Shown here: piece by piece, positions 25,269 to 32,054 of the stretch | Layout: each line of letters starts with the position of its first letter | Numbering within the stretch: the first letter of the stretch is position 1 | Source of the DNA: Flavobacterium sp. | Lineage (GTDB): Bacteria > Bacteroidota > Bacteroidia > Flavobacteriales > Flavobacteriaceae | DNA: 32,054 bases | Direction: 5' to 3' | Assembly (NCBI RefSeq): GCF_025352015.1 | Contig: NZ_JANXUG010000039.1 | Coordinates: 1 to 32,054, forward strand | Translations under genes and position numbers: made by a program | Notes under the pieces: generated by a model | Told to the model about the DNA's origin: nothing | Databases searched by the model: none | Seen by the model: only the letters and a program-made list of their open reading frames with translations

Positions 25269-26450
25269 CTATTTTTTACTTATCACTCTAATTGTATTCT
25301 TCACTTCTTCCGCAATCCGTCTGACTTCGTTCATATCTTCATTAACAATCGTTACGTGTCCCATTTTGCGGAAAGGCCTTGTTTCTTTTTTGCCATAAAT
25401 GTGGGGTGTCACACCTTTAATAGCCATTATTTTTTCGATATTTTCGTAGATTACGTTTCCGTAAAAACCGTCAGCACCAACCAAATTTACCATAATTCCT
25501 GCCACTTTGCTGTCGGTACTTCCCAAAGGCAAATCTAAAATGGCACGCAGATGATTTTCAAATTGCGAGGTATAACTAGCTTCGATGCTATAATGTCCTG
25601 AATTGTGAGGTCTTGGCGCGACTTCATTTACTAAAATTTCTTCGTCATGGGTTTGGAACATTTCTACGGCTAGCAACCCGACATGATTATAGGCGGTTGA
25701 AACTTTTAGGGCAATTTCGTTGGCTTTTTTGGCATTATTGTAATCAATTCTAGCAGGGCAAATCACATATTCTACCTGATTGGCTTCGGGATGAAATTCC
25801 ATTTCAACTACAGGATATGTTTTGACCTCTCCCGAAACAGAACGGGCAACAATTACAGCCAGTTCATTTTTAAACGGAACCATCTGTTCGGCAATACATT
25901 CTACATTGGGTAAGTTTTCTAAATCCGAAATCGAGCGCACCACCTTAACACCATTCCCGTCGTAACCAAATTGAGCCGCTTTCCAAACAAAAGGCATCTC
26001 GACGCAGCTTGTTTTGAGTGTAGACGTAAGGCTCGATGTGACAGCAGACTTTAGGCCATCAAGGTCAACAAATCGTTTAAAAGCCGCAGTTGGAATTTGA
26101 TTCTCAACATAAAAATCCTTTTGTATGCCTTTGTTTTGAATCAATCGTAAGGTTTTTGGTGATGGAAAAACTTTTAATCCATCGGCTTCCAATTTATCCA
26201 AAGCATCAAGATTGACGTTTTCAATTTCGATGGTCAGCAAATCCACTTTTTTACCAAATTCATACACAATATCAAAATCCATCAAATCGCCAATAAAAAA
26301 ATGAGTCGCACCATATTGACACGGAGCATCCATACTAGGGTCTAAAACATAAGTTTGAATATCGAATTTTCTTGTTTCAGAAAGCAGCATTTTGCCTAAT
26401 TGTCCGCCACCGAGAATGCCCAGTTTAAAATTGGAGGAAAAGTAATTCAT
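25269..26450 (-). CDS. purK: 5-(carboxyamino)imidazole ribonucleotide synthase
   Basis: PurK is an ATP-grasp ligase that makes N5-CAIR from AIR, bicarbonate and ATP. It has 393 residues. The N-terminal GILGGGQLGKML (11-22) is typical. The ATP-grasp core has FVWKAAQFGYDGNGVKV in the ATP-binding loop, and the Mg-binding NEVAPRPHNSGHYSIEA stretch. A promoter-like site lies upstream at 26522-26551. It heads a likely operon with purE and the M3 peptidase. Confidence 0.96.
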   Translation of the reverse strand: MNYFSSNFKLGILGGGQLGKMLLSETRKFDIQTYVLDPSMDAPCQYGATHFFIGDLMDFDIVYEFGKKVDLLTIEIENVNLDALDKLEADGLKVFPSPKTLRLIQNKGIQKDFYVENQIPTAAFKRFVDLDGLKSAVTSSLTSTLKTSCVEMPFVWKAAQFGYDGNGVKVVRSISDLENLPNVECIAEQMVPFKNELAVIVARSVSGEVKTYPVVEMEFHPEANQVEYVICPARIDYNNAKKANEIALKVSTAYNHVGLLAVEMFQTHDEEILVNEVAPRPHNSGHYSIEASYTSQFENHLRAILDLPLGSTDSKVAGIMVNLVGADGFYGNVIYENIEKIMAIKGVTPHIYGKKETRPFRKMGHVTIVNEDMNEVRRIAEEVKNTIRVISKK

Positions 26451-26521
26451 TGGCCGTACTTATAGTTTTTTATTGGTCACATGTAGTCGCTTCGCTCGTG
26501 TGATTGTATTTTGTGTTTGTA

Positions 26522-26551
26522 CAAAGATAAATTTTCAATTGATAATTTCAA
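26522..26551 (-). promoter_or_regulatory. Promoter of purK-purE
   Basis: On the minus strand TTG (26549-26551), a 19-bp spacer and TATCTTTG (26522-26529) match the Bacteroidetes consensus. The start of purK is 72 bp downstream. Confidence 0.6.
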
Positions 26552-26669
26552 TTGATAGTTGATAATTTTAAATCTTGTTATAATTGGTCATTTTAAATTC
26601 ATAATGGAATATCTAGCAGTTTATTTAAGATTTTCATCGCTAATTTCTAACTTCTAACTCCCAACTTCT

Positions 26670-26677
26670 TATATTTG
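26670..26677 (+). promoter_or_regulatory. hpt: Possible -7 element of hpt
   Basis: TATATTTG fits the TAnnTTTG box and lies 23 bp before the hpt start codon. I found no TTG at the usual distance upstream, so only the -7 part is supported. Confidence 0.35.
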
Positions 26678-26699
26678 CGGCTTATTAAAATTTGAAAAA

Positions 26700-27230
26700 A
26701 TGATACACCTTCACGACAAAACGTTTGAACCATTTATTTCTGCAGAGGAAATAGACTTTGCAATCAAAAACATGGCAAAACAAATGGATGATGATTTTTT
26801 TGATGAAGTTCCTGTTTTTGTTGGTGTTTTGAACGGATCATTCATGGTAATGAGTGATTTGATGAAACAATACAGAGGTATGTGTGAGGTGAGTTTTGTA
26901 AAAATGACATCTTACGAAGGAACCGAAACTACAAACGAAATAAAACATTTAATTGGACTTAACCAAGATTTAGAGGGCAGAACGGTGGTCATTGTTGAAG
27001 ACATTGTAGATACAGGTAATACTGTCGAAGAGCTGAAAGCTATTTTCAAACAAAAAAAAGTCAAGCTTTTAAAAATCGCGACACTTTTCTTCAAACCCGA
27101 AGCCTATAGAAAAGACATCAAAATAGATTACGTAGGGATAAGAATTCCTAACAAATTTATAGTAGGTTATGGTTTAGACTACGACGGATTAGGAAGAAAT
27201 TTGCCCGACATTTATCAATTAACACAGTAA
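26700..27230 (+). CDS. hpt: Hypoxanthine phosphoribosyltransferase
   Basis: The enzyme salvages hypoxanthine and guanine with PRPP to make IMP and GMP. The protein has 176 residues. The PRPP-binding loop VVIVEDIVDTGNT is at 96-108. GVLNGSFMVMSDLM (42-55) is the substrate-side loop, and the C-terminal YVGIRIPNKFIVGYGLDY is the usual base-binding part. The adenylate kinase gene follows after 104 bp on the same strand, so the pair belongs to purine salvage, divergent from purK-purE. Confidence 0.95.
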   Translation: MIHLHDKTFEPFISAEEIDFAIKNMAKQMDDDFFDEVPVFVGVLNGSFMVMSDLMKQYRGMCEVSFVKMTSYEGTETTNEIKHLIGLNQDLEGRTVVIVEDIVDTGNTVEELKAIFKQKKVKLLKIATLFFKPEAYRKDIKIDYVGIRIPNKFIVGYGLDYDGLGRNLPDIYQLTQ

Positions 27231-27233
27231 AGA

Positions 27234-27330
27234 GTTGTAAGTTGTAAGTTCTGGGTTTTAAGTTTAAAATAATGTAATTGACCAAAGACAACAACATACA
27301 ACATATAAAATACAACATATAACTTTTACT
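27234..27330 (+). repeat. Self-complementary GTTGTAAG/CAACATA intergenic sequence
   Basis: GTTGTAAGTTGTAAGTT is followed, after about 40 bp, by repeated CAACATACAACATAT and AATACAACATAT sequence that can pair with it imperfectly. It fills the hpt-adk gap. Confidence 0.6.
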
Positions 27331-27333
27331 AAA

Positions 27334-27909
27334 ATGATTAACATCGTTCTTTTCGGAAAACCTGGCGCAGGAAAAGGTACACAAGCTGAATTTTTAAAAG
27401 AAAAATACAATCTGACGCATCTTTCAACAGGGGATATTTTTAGATACAATATTAAAAATGATACCGATTTGGGAAAATTGGCAAAAACCTTTATGGACAA
27501 AGGTGATCTCGTGCCCGACGAAGTGACCATTCAAATGTTGCAAAGCGAAGTAGATAGAAATCCTCAATCCGCAGGGTTTTTATTTGATGGTTTCCCACGA
27601 ACCTTGGCGCAAGCGCATGAATTGGACAACTTTTTGCAGTCAAAAGGACAAAGCATAACGGCAACAGTAGCACTCGAAGCCAATGACACTATTCTAATAG
27701 CTCGATTGTTAGAAAGAGGAAAAACTTCTGGAAGACCAGACGATCAGGACGAAGAAAAAATTAGAAACCGGTATGACGAATACAATCAAAAAACTGCGCC
27801 ATTAATGCATTATTATAAAGACCAAGGCAAATTTCACGCCGTTGATGGGATTGGAACTATTGCAGAAGTAACGGAACGTTTGACTAACGTTTTTAATAAA
27901 TTTAGTTGA
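27334..27909 (+). CDS. adk: Adenylate kinase
   Basis: Adk makes two ADP from ATP and AMP. It has 191 residues. The P-loop GKPGAGKGT is at 8-16, THLSTGDIFR (31-40) is the AMP site, and DGFPRTLAQA lies near 86-95. The short lid, RLLERGKTSGRPDD, lacks the Cys zinc site of long forms. The gene lies between hpt and the HlyC-type protein. Confidence 0.96.
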   Translation: MINIVLFGKPGAGKGTQAEFLKEKYNLTHLSTGDIFRYNIKNDTDLGKLAKTFMDKGDLVPDEVTIQMLQSEVDRNPQSAGFLFDGFPRTLAQAHELDNFLQSKGQSITATVALEANDTILIARLLERGKTSGRPDDQDEEKIRNRYDEYNQKTAPLMHYYKDQGKFHAVDGIGTIAEVTERLTNVFNKFS

Positions 27910-27910
27910 T

Positions 27911-27982
27911 TATTGATAGTTGTCAGTTGTTGCTAAATTCACCATCGCCATCAACCCACAACCCACAACTAACAACCAATTC
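27911..27982 (+). repeat. Self-complementary GTTG/CAAC intergenic sequence
   Basis: GATAGTTGTCAGTTGTTG is followed by CAACCCACAACCCACAACT and similar words that can pair with it imperfectly. It fills the adk-HlyC gap. Confidence 0.65.
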
Positions 27983-27984
27983 AA

Positions 27985-29259
27985 ATGGAAATTCTCATCA
28001 TTCTTTTTTTAATTCTGCTCAACGGTGTTTTTTCTATGTCCGAAATCGCTTTGATATCGGCACGTAAAAACCGATTGGAAACAGCTGCCAAAAAAGGAAG
28101 TAAAGGCGCAAAAACGGCGCTCGATTTACTTAATGCACCCAATAAATTACTATCAACAGTTCAAATAGGGATTACACTCATCAGTATTTTAACAGGGATT
28201 TATTCTGGTGATAAAATCACAGAACATACACAAGTATTTATAGAAGGATTTACCACATTAAAACCCTATTCACACTCCATAGCCGTTGGAATTGTGGTGT
28301 TACTACTAACCTTTTTTTCTCTAGTTTTAGGTGAATTAGTTCCCAAAAGAATTGGACTAAACCATCCTGAAAATATAGCCAAAGCAGTAGCATTACCTAT
28401 GAGAATCGTATCGCAAATCACGGCACCATTCATTTGGTTGCTCACCCTAGCTACCGATGGATTACTCAAATTATTGAAAATAAAACCTACCGCCGACGGA
28501 AAAGTAACCGAAGAAGAAATAAAAGCCATCATCAAAGAAGGAACCGAAGGTGGCGAAGTTCAAGAAATAGAACAAGATATTGTGGAACGTGTTTTCCATA
28601 TTGGCGACCGCAAAATTAATTCGTTGATGACACACCGGCAATCGATAATCTATCTTTCTTTGAGTGATTCTGTTGAAGAATTAAAATCTAAAATGTTACA
28701 CGAATTACATTCTGTATATCCGGTTTGCGAAGAAAATATAGACGATGTACAAGGCGTGGTCTTACTTAAAGATTTGTTCAAAAGTTTTGAAACTGGCGCA
28801 TTTCAATTAAAGTCGATCATCAAAGAACCTGCCTATCTTATAGAACACACGTCGGTTTACAAGGCGTTGGAAAATTTTAAAAAAACAAAAGTACATTATG
28901 CATTAGTGACCGATGAGTACGGTATTTTTCAAGGCATAATTACACTCAACGATATTCTGGAAGCTTTAGTGGGCGATGCTTCCGATTTTGATCAAGACCA
29001 ATACCAACTGCTACCCCGAGAAGACGGGACCTGGTTAGTTGACGGCTTATATTCGTTACACGATTTTTTAACCTATTTTGATATGGATGAGTTAACCAAC
29101 GACTATGAGGTAACCACTTTAAGCGGATTGATTATGACCGAAATGGGAAAAATTCCAAAAGAAGGTGAAATACTAATTTGGAACAAACTGCAATTAGAAA
29201 TAATCGATATGGACGGCGTTAAGATAGATAAAGTGCTGGTAAAAGCGTTAAAAGAATAA
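27985..29259 (+). CDS. Hemolysin-family / CNNM-type transporter protein
   Basis: The protein has 424 residues. The DUF21 membrane domain (about 1-190) starts MEILIILFLILLNGVFSMSE, with three or four helices. Two CBS domains follow (about 205-330), with MTHRQSIIYL and VTDEYGIFQGIITLNDILEA visible. A C-terminal CorC/HlyC domain (about 345-424) contains DGLYSLHDF and GLIMTEMGKIP. CNNM/CorC proteins are linked to magnesium or other ion export in several bacteria; hemolysin is a historical name. In Flavobacteriia the related GldE is needed for gliding, but nothing here ties this copy to gliding. It is likely cotranscribed with adk and obgE. Confidence 0.9.
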   Translation: MEILIILFLILLNGVFSMSEIALISARKNRLETAAKKGSKGAKTALDLLNAPNKLLSTVQIGITLISILTGIYSGDKITEHTQVFIEGFTTLKPYSHSIAVGIVVLLLTFFSLVLGELVPKRIGLNHPENIAKAVALPMRIVSQITAPFIWLLTLATDGLLKLLKIKPTADGKVTEEEIKAIIKEGTEGGEVQEIEQDIVERVFHIGDRKINSLMTHRQSIIYLSLSDSVEELKSKMLHELHSVYPVCEENIDDVQGVVLLKDLFKSFETGAFQLKSIIKEPAYLIEHTSVYKALENFKKTKVHYALVTDEYGIFQGIITLNDILEALVGDASDFDQDQYQLLPREDGTWLVDGLYSLHDFLTYFDMDELTNDYEVTTLSGLIMTEMGKIPKEGEILIWNKLQLEIIDMDGVKIDKVLVKALKE

Positions 29260-29261
29260 TT

Positions 29262-29350
29262 AGGTTTAAGGTGTGAGGTATTGATTATATGGTTATTGTG
29301 AATTGTTAACCCAAACCTAAAACCTCAAACCCTAAACCCCAAACCCCCAA
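29262..29350 (+). repeat. Self-complementary GGT/ACC-type intergenic sequence
   Basis: AGGTTTAAGGTGTGAGGT is followed by ACCTAAAACCTCAAACCC and further AAACCCC words, which can pair with it imperfectly. It fills the gap before obgE; unlike the others its word is AAACC rather than CAAC. Confidence 0.65.
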
Positions 29351-29354
29351 AAAA

Positions 29355-30389
29355 ATGACAGAAGGAAATTTTGTAGACTACGTAAAAATATATGTTTCTT
29401 CAGGAAAAGGAGGCAAAGGATCTTCGCATTTGCACCGAGAAAAATTCATCGAAAAAGGCGGTCCCGATGGTGGCGATGGTGGTCGCGGTGGACACGTTAT
29501 CTTAAAAGGAAACAAAAGTCTTTGGACGCTCTTTCATCTAAAATTTGCGCGTCACGTCAAAGCCGGTCACGGTGGCGATGGCGGAAGCTCCCGCAGCACA
29601 GGTCATGATGGCGAAGACAAAACCATCGAAGTACCATTAGGAACCGTAGTGCGTGATAAAGAAACCAACGAAATTCTATTCGAAATTACCCAGCACAACG
29701 AAGAGAAAACACTCATAAAAGGCGGTAAAGGCGGTCTAGGAAACTGGAATTTTAGAAGCTCGACCAATCAAACACCGCGCTACGCCCAACCCGGAATGCC
29801 TTCGGAGGAAATGGATGTTACCCTGGAACTAAAAGTCCTTGCCGATGTAGGACTTGTAGGGTTTCCCAATGCAGGAAAATCTACCTTGCTCTCCGTCTTA
29901 ACCTCCGCCAAACCCAAGATTGCCGATTATCCTTTTACCACTTTAAAACCCAATTTAGGAATTGTTGCCTACCGCGAATTCAAGTCGTTCATCATCGCTG
30001 ATATTCCGGGAATTATAGAAGGTGCCGCCGAAGGAAAAGGGTTGGGTCATTATTTCCTGCGACACATTGAGCGCAACTCAACATTATTATTTCTCGTTCC
30101 TGCCGATGCCGATGATATTAAGAAAGAATACGAAATCCTATTAGACGAACTACGTCGCTACAACCCCGAAATGTTGGATAAAGACAAACTTATCGTGGTT
30201 TCTAAATCCGACATGCTCGACGACGAACTCAAAGCCGAACTCAAAACACAACTCGACATACAATTCAAAGGAACGCCCTATCTTTTTATTTCTTCAATCG
30301 CCAATCAAGGACTAACCGAACTCAAAGACAAACTATGGGAAATGCTGAATGTTGATAGTGAAGAACAGGAAAACAGTCATGGTATTTAA
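29355..30389 (+). CDS. obgE: GTPase ObgE/CgtA
   Basis: Obg is a conserved GTPase that binds the large ribosomal subunit and links growth to stress signals. It has 344 residues. The glycine-rich Obg fold covers about 1-160, with [12 protein letters not shown] at 36-47. The G domain follows, with G1 GFPNAGKST at 169-177, G2 YPFTT, G3 DIPG and G4-like SKSD. It lacks the extra C-terminal domain of some Gram-positive forms. It is the last gene of the plus-strand cluster, and the IS3 element begins 25 bp after it. Confidence 0.96.
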   Translation: MTEGNFVDYVKIYVSSGKGGKGSSHLHREKFIEKGGPDGGDGGRGGHVILKGNKSLWTLFHLKFARHVKAGHGGDGGSSRSTGHDGEDKTIEVPLGTVVRDKETNEILFEITQHNEEKTLIKGGKGGLGNWNFRSSTNQTPRYAQPGMPSEEMDVTLELKVLADVGLVGFPNAGKSTLLSVLTSAKPKIADYPFTTLKPNLGIVAYREFKSFIIADIPGIIEGAAEGKGLGHYFLRHIERNSTLLFLVPADADDIKKEYEILLDELRRYNPEMLDKDKLIVVSKSDMLDDELKAELKTQLDIQFKGTPYLFISSIANQGLTELKDKLWEMLNVDSEEQENSHGI

Positions 30390-30414
30390 AACAAAATTCG
30401 TCATCTTGTTAAAT

Positions 30415-30511
30415 GTCATCTCCTAAAAAAACTTGACACATTTCTAAACCCAAAATAGAAATTGTCATCTCCTAAAAAAACTTGACACATTTCTAAACCC
30501 AAACTAGAAAT
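30415..30511 (+). repeat. Tandem duplicate of the IS left end
   Basis: A 49-bp unit (30415-30463) is followed directly by a 48-bp copy (30464-30511) that lacks one A in the A-run and has one A-to-C change. Both start TGTCATCTCCTAAAA and end TAGAAAT. The orfA start codon sits at the end of the second copy. Confidence 0.9.
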
Positions 30512-30854
30512 GGAAACATTAAAAAAGGAGTACCGAGTTTCAGATTATTTTGAAAGAACTGACGAGAATTTTAGTTATGAAAAATCTTTTAGACGCTGGT
30601 TAGTTTTTGAGATAGAAACCAAAAAAATGACTATTAAAGAAGCTACAGAAAACTTCAATATCTCTTATTCGACAGTTTATAAGTGGCGAAATAAATATGC
30701 TCGAGAAATGGTTTTACCTTTGCAAGATATGACAGCAGAAGAAAAACAAAAAATGGAGTTGGTTCAAAAACAATTAAAAGAAGCAGAAAAACAATTGGCT
30801 GATGCAAGTATACCACCAACTCCAATCATTTTTATAAAAAATATCCCAATTTGA
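30510..30854 (+). CDS. IS3 transposase OrfA, C-terminus lost
   Basis: The predicted product has 114 residues. A helix-turn-helix of the IS3 OrfA type lies at about 40-64 (MTIKEATENFNISYSTVYKW), followed by a leucine-zipper-like helix at about 75-99 with QKQLKEAEKQLADA. From residue 100 the reading frame is out of phase with the following OrfB sequence, and the ASIPPTPI tail is not family-like. A normal OrfA would continue for about 30 residues past ADA. I read this as orfA joined to the middle of orfB by a deletion near 30804. Confidence 0.8.
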   Translation: METLKKEYRVSDYFERTDENFSYEKSFRRWLVFEIETKKMTIKEATENFNISYSTVYKWRNKYAREMVLPLQDMTAEEKQKMELVQKQLKEAEKQLADASIPPTPIIFIKNIPI

Positions 30855-31402
30855 TAAGGTATTTAACGGTTTTTGAAGCAGGAAAACTCTGGGTAAGCGA
30901 CATAACTTACATTCGTATGAATGCAGGATTTGCCTATTTGAGCATCATCACAGATGCCTATAGCCACAAGATTGTTGGATATAAATTGCATCCAACCTTG
31001 CATGCTAAAGGAGCAATCGATGCCTTAATGATGGCTAGTAAAGACACCCAGATAACCAAAGAACTAATACAACATACCGATAGAGGAATTCAATATTGTT
31101 GCCATGAATATGTAGAAATGATTGATTATTTAAACATTCAAATGTCAATGACAGAAAACGGTGATCCCTATGAAAATGCCATAGCAGAAAGAATAAACGG
31201 AATTTTAAAATACGAACACGGTCTAAAAGAAACCTTCAAAAGCTATCAAACAGCTCAAAGCGCTGTAGATATTGCTGTTAAAGCCTATAACGAACTGCGC
31301 ATACACGACAGTTGTAACCGATTAACTCCAATAAAAGCACATGAAGAAAAAGGAGTTTTGAAGAAATACTGGAAGAAAAAAGTATTTACAAAGAAGCAAT
31401 AA
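30803..31402 (+). pseudogene. IS3 transposase OrfB, N-terminal half deleted
   Basis: The readable frame begins near 30803 with residues CKYTTNSNHFYKKYPNLI, which match the middle of IS3 OrfB, and runs to the stop at 31402. A typical OrfB has about 90-100 residues before this point. The remaining rve/DDE core looks intact: DITYIR with the first Asp, HTDRG with the second, and ENAIAER with the Glu. There is no ATG at the new start, and a TTG at 30851 is the only apparent one, so translation is doubtful. Confidence 0.8.
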
Positions 31403-31640
31403 AAACAATCTAAAAATCAGGAATAACAATAAAGACAGCATGGTTTTTAGTAATGAAAAACAAGGGTAAAGTAATTGTAGTAATAACAAAATAATTGTAA
31501 AAATGATTAGAAATAAAGCCCCAACATGACATGATAAAACAAGATTAAAAACAGCAAAAAAATAATTTTTGTCATTAATATAAAACGGTGTAATATTACA
31601 TTAGAAATTAAAAATTAGTTGACATAAAAATTTAGTAATT

Positions 31641-31677
31641 AATAACAAAATGTGTCAAGTAATTTTAGGAGGGGTCA
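31641..31677 (+). repeat. IS3 right-end inverted repeat (partner of 408-444)
   Basis: These 37 bases are identical, inverted, to 408-444. The sequence ends GGGGTCA, next to the first CCGCA unit of the 21-bp array. Confidence 0.85.
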
Positions 31678-31845
31678 CCGCAAGAAAACTAATTGCTACC
31701 GCAATTAGTTTTCTTGTTACCGCATTTGTATTTATGGCTTCCGCATTTATATTTATTGTAACCGCAGAAAGAAATATTGCTTCCGCATTTGTATTTATAG
31801 CAACCGCAGAAAGAATTATTGTAACCGCAGAAAGAAATAGAAAAA
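31678..31845. repeat. 21-bp-phased repeat array with invariant CCGCA core
   Basis: CCGCA occurs at 31678, 31699, 31720, 31741, 31762, 31783, 31804 and 31825, always exactly 21 bp apart. The next bases fall into a few cassettes, mainly TTTGTATTTA and GAAAGAAATA, and each unit mostly ends TTGYWW. A 110-residue reading frame (31650-31982) runs through it because 21 is a multiple of three, but its start lies in the IS end and it has no known domain. Confidence 0.92.
31681..31716. repeat. Perfect 16-bp palindromic hairpin in the array
   Basis: CAAGAAAACTAATTGC (31681-31696) and GCAATTAGTTTTCTTG (31701-31716) are exact complements around TACC. The hairpin spans most of the first two units, so these are inverted copies of each other. 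Confidence 0.9.
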
Positions 31846-31995
31846 CTACTTTGAAAAAGACATTAAGTAGTCAGAATGAAGGGCAGCCACTAACAGGTAC
31901 TATCTTAAAAAATAAATTTTCTAAACTTTATTTTTCTAAATTTGTATTAGCAAAGAGGAAGCCTACTGTGATTTTTCAGTGAATGTTTACCTTGT

Positions 31996-32027
31996 ATAGC
32001 CTCAACTTGATTGAGGCTATTTTTTTG
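31996..32027 (+). terminator. Rho-independent terminator
   Basis: ATAGCCTCAA (31996-32005) pairs perfectly with TTGAGGCTAT (32011-32020) around CTTGA, followed by seven T. No convincing plus-strand gene lies just before it; 31846-31995 contains no recognised feature. It may have ended a gene disrupted by the element. Confidence 0.8.
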
Positions 32028-32034
32028 TGTTGAT

Positions 32035-32053
32035 TCGGCTTTTTCAAAGCCGA
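32035..32053. repeat. Hairpin at the window edge
   Basis: TCGGCTTT pairs with AAAGCCGA around TTC. It may be a second terminator or belong to the next gene outside the window. Confidence 0.5.
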
Positions 32054-32054
32054 G

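Larger units (their letters stand above)
30415..31677 (+). mobile_element. IS3-family insertion sequence, internally deleted
   Basis: The element is bounded by a left end TGTCATCTCCTAAAA and a right end whose complement reads TGACCCCTCCTAAAA. About 25 of the first 30 bases match between the ends. It codes for OrfA and the C-terminal half of OrfB on the plus strand. A part is missing between the two, so the copy cannot make a normal OrfAB transposase. No 3-5 bp target duplication is visible with either possible left border (30415 or 30464). From orfB to the right end there are 275 bp of AT-rich DNA with no ORF. Confidence 0.82.

Noticed and set aside
31678..31845. CRISPR array
   Set aside because: The conserved part is only 5 bp, units are contiguous and spacers are a few shared cassettes. 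No cas gene is near. The same applies to the 42-bp array, which has no spacers.
31650..31982. 110-residue ORF across the 21-bp array
   Set aside because: Its start codon lies in the IS end, its heptad pattern comes from the DNA period, and no domain is recognised. The opposite strand gives a CGxxxxx heptad frame without a start codon.

Overview
The window looks like a chromosomal stretch of a Flavobacterium-type member of the Bacteroidetes. The DNA is AT-rich. Several genes have the Bacteroidetes promoter form (TTG, 17-23 bp, TAnnTTTG), and the gene content is typical of that group: a Gly-rich TonB, an MlaE/MlaF pair, a group III truncated globin, GcvP and the hpt-adk-obg cluster. No tRNA, rRNA or CRISPR array was seen. 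The assignment rests on gene content and promoter form only, not on a database search.

Layout. 1-3600 is accessory: a small unknown ORF, a 37-bp insertion-sequence end, and a large MmeI-like single-chain restriction-modification gene, followed by repeat-rich DNA and a terminator. 3610-6597 (minus) holds a secreted M23 peptidase, a TonB-like protein and a Glu/Leu/Phe/Val dehydrogenase. 6691-7758 holds a small secreted Lys-rich protein and two small membrane proteins. 7769-10068 has anmK and an acyl-CoA dehydrogenase on divergent, nearly touching promoters. 10257-10548 is a 42-bp tandem repeat array. 10630-13103 (plus) has an SDR, a SprT-like protease and a mannose-1-phosphate guanylyltransferase. 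13132-18757 (minus) has mlaF/mlaE homologues, a glycosyltransferase, a WG-repeat protein, a methyltransferase-like protein, a FabH-like ketosynthase and a truncated hemoglobin. 18853-21696 (minus) is gcvP, with a UbiA-like membrane protein divergent from it. 22723-26450 (minus) is purK-purE-M3 peptidase. 26700-30389 (plus) is hpt-adk-CNNM/HlyC-obgE. The window ends with an IS3-type element wrecked by an internal deletion, then a strictly 21-bp-phased repeat array.

How it fits together. The middle (3.6-30.4 kb) is mostly housekeeping: purine synthesis and salvage, cell-wall recycling, lipid trafficking, glycine cleavage and ribosome assembly. The two edges carry the unusual DNA. The last 37 bp of the IS3 element occurs again, identical and inverted, at 408-444. 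Both the first ORF and the restriction-modification gene end inside that copy. Three repeat arrays have periods of 21 or 42 bp, and several operon gaps hold self-complementary GTTG/CAAC-type sequence. I found no complete, clearly new multi-gene system; the best candidates for something undescribed are the phased repeat arrays and the IS-end geometry.
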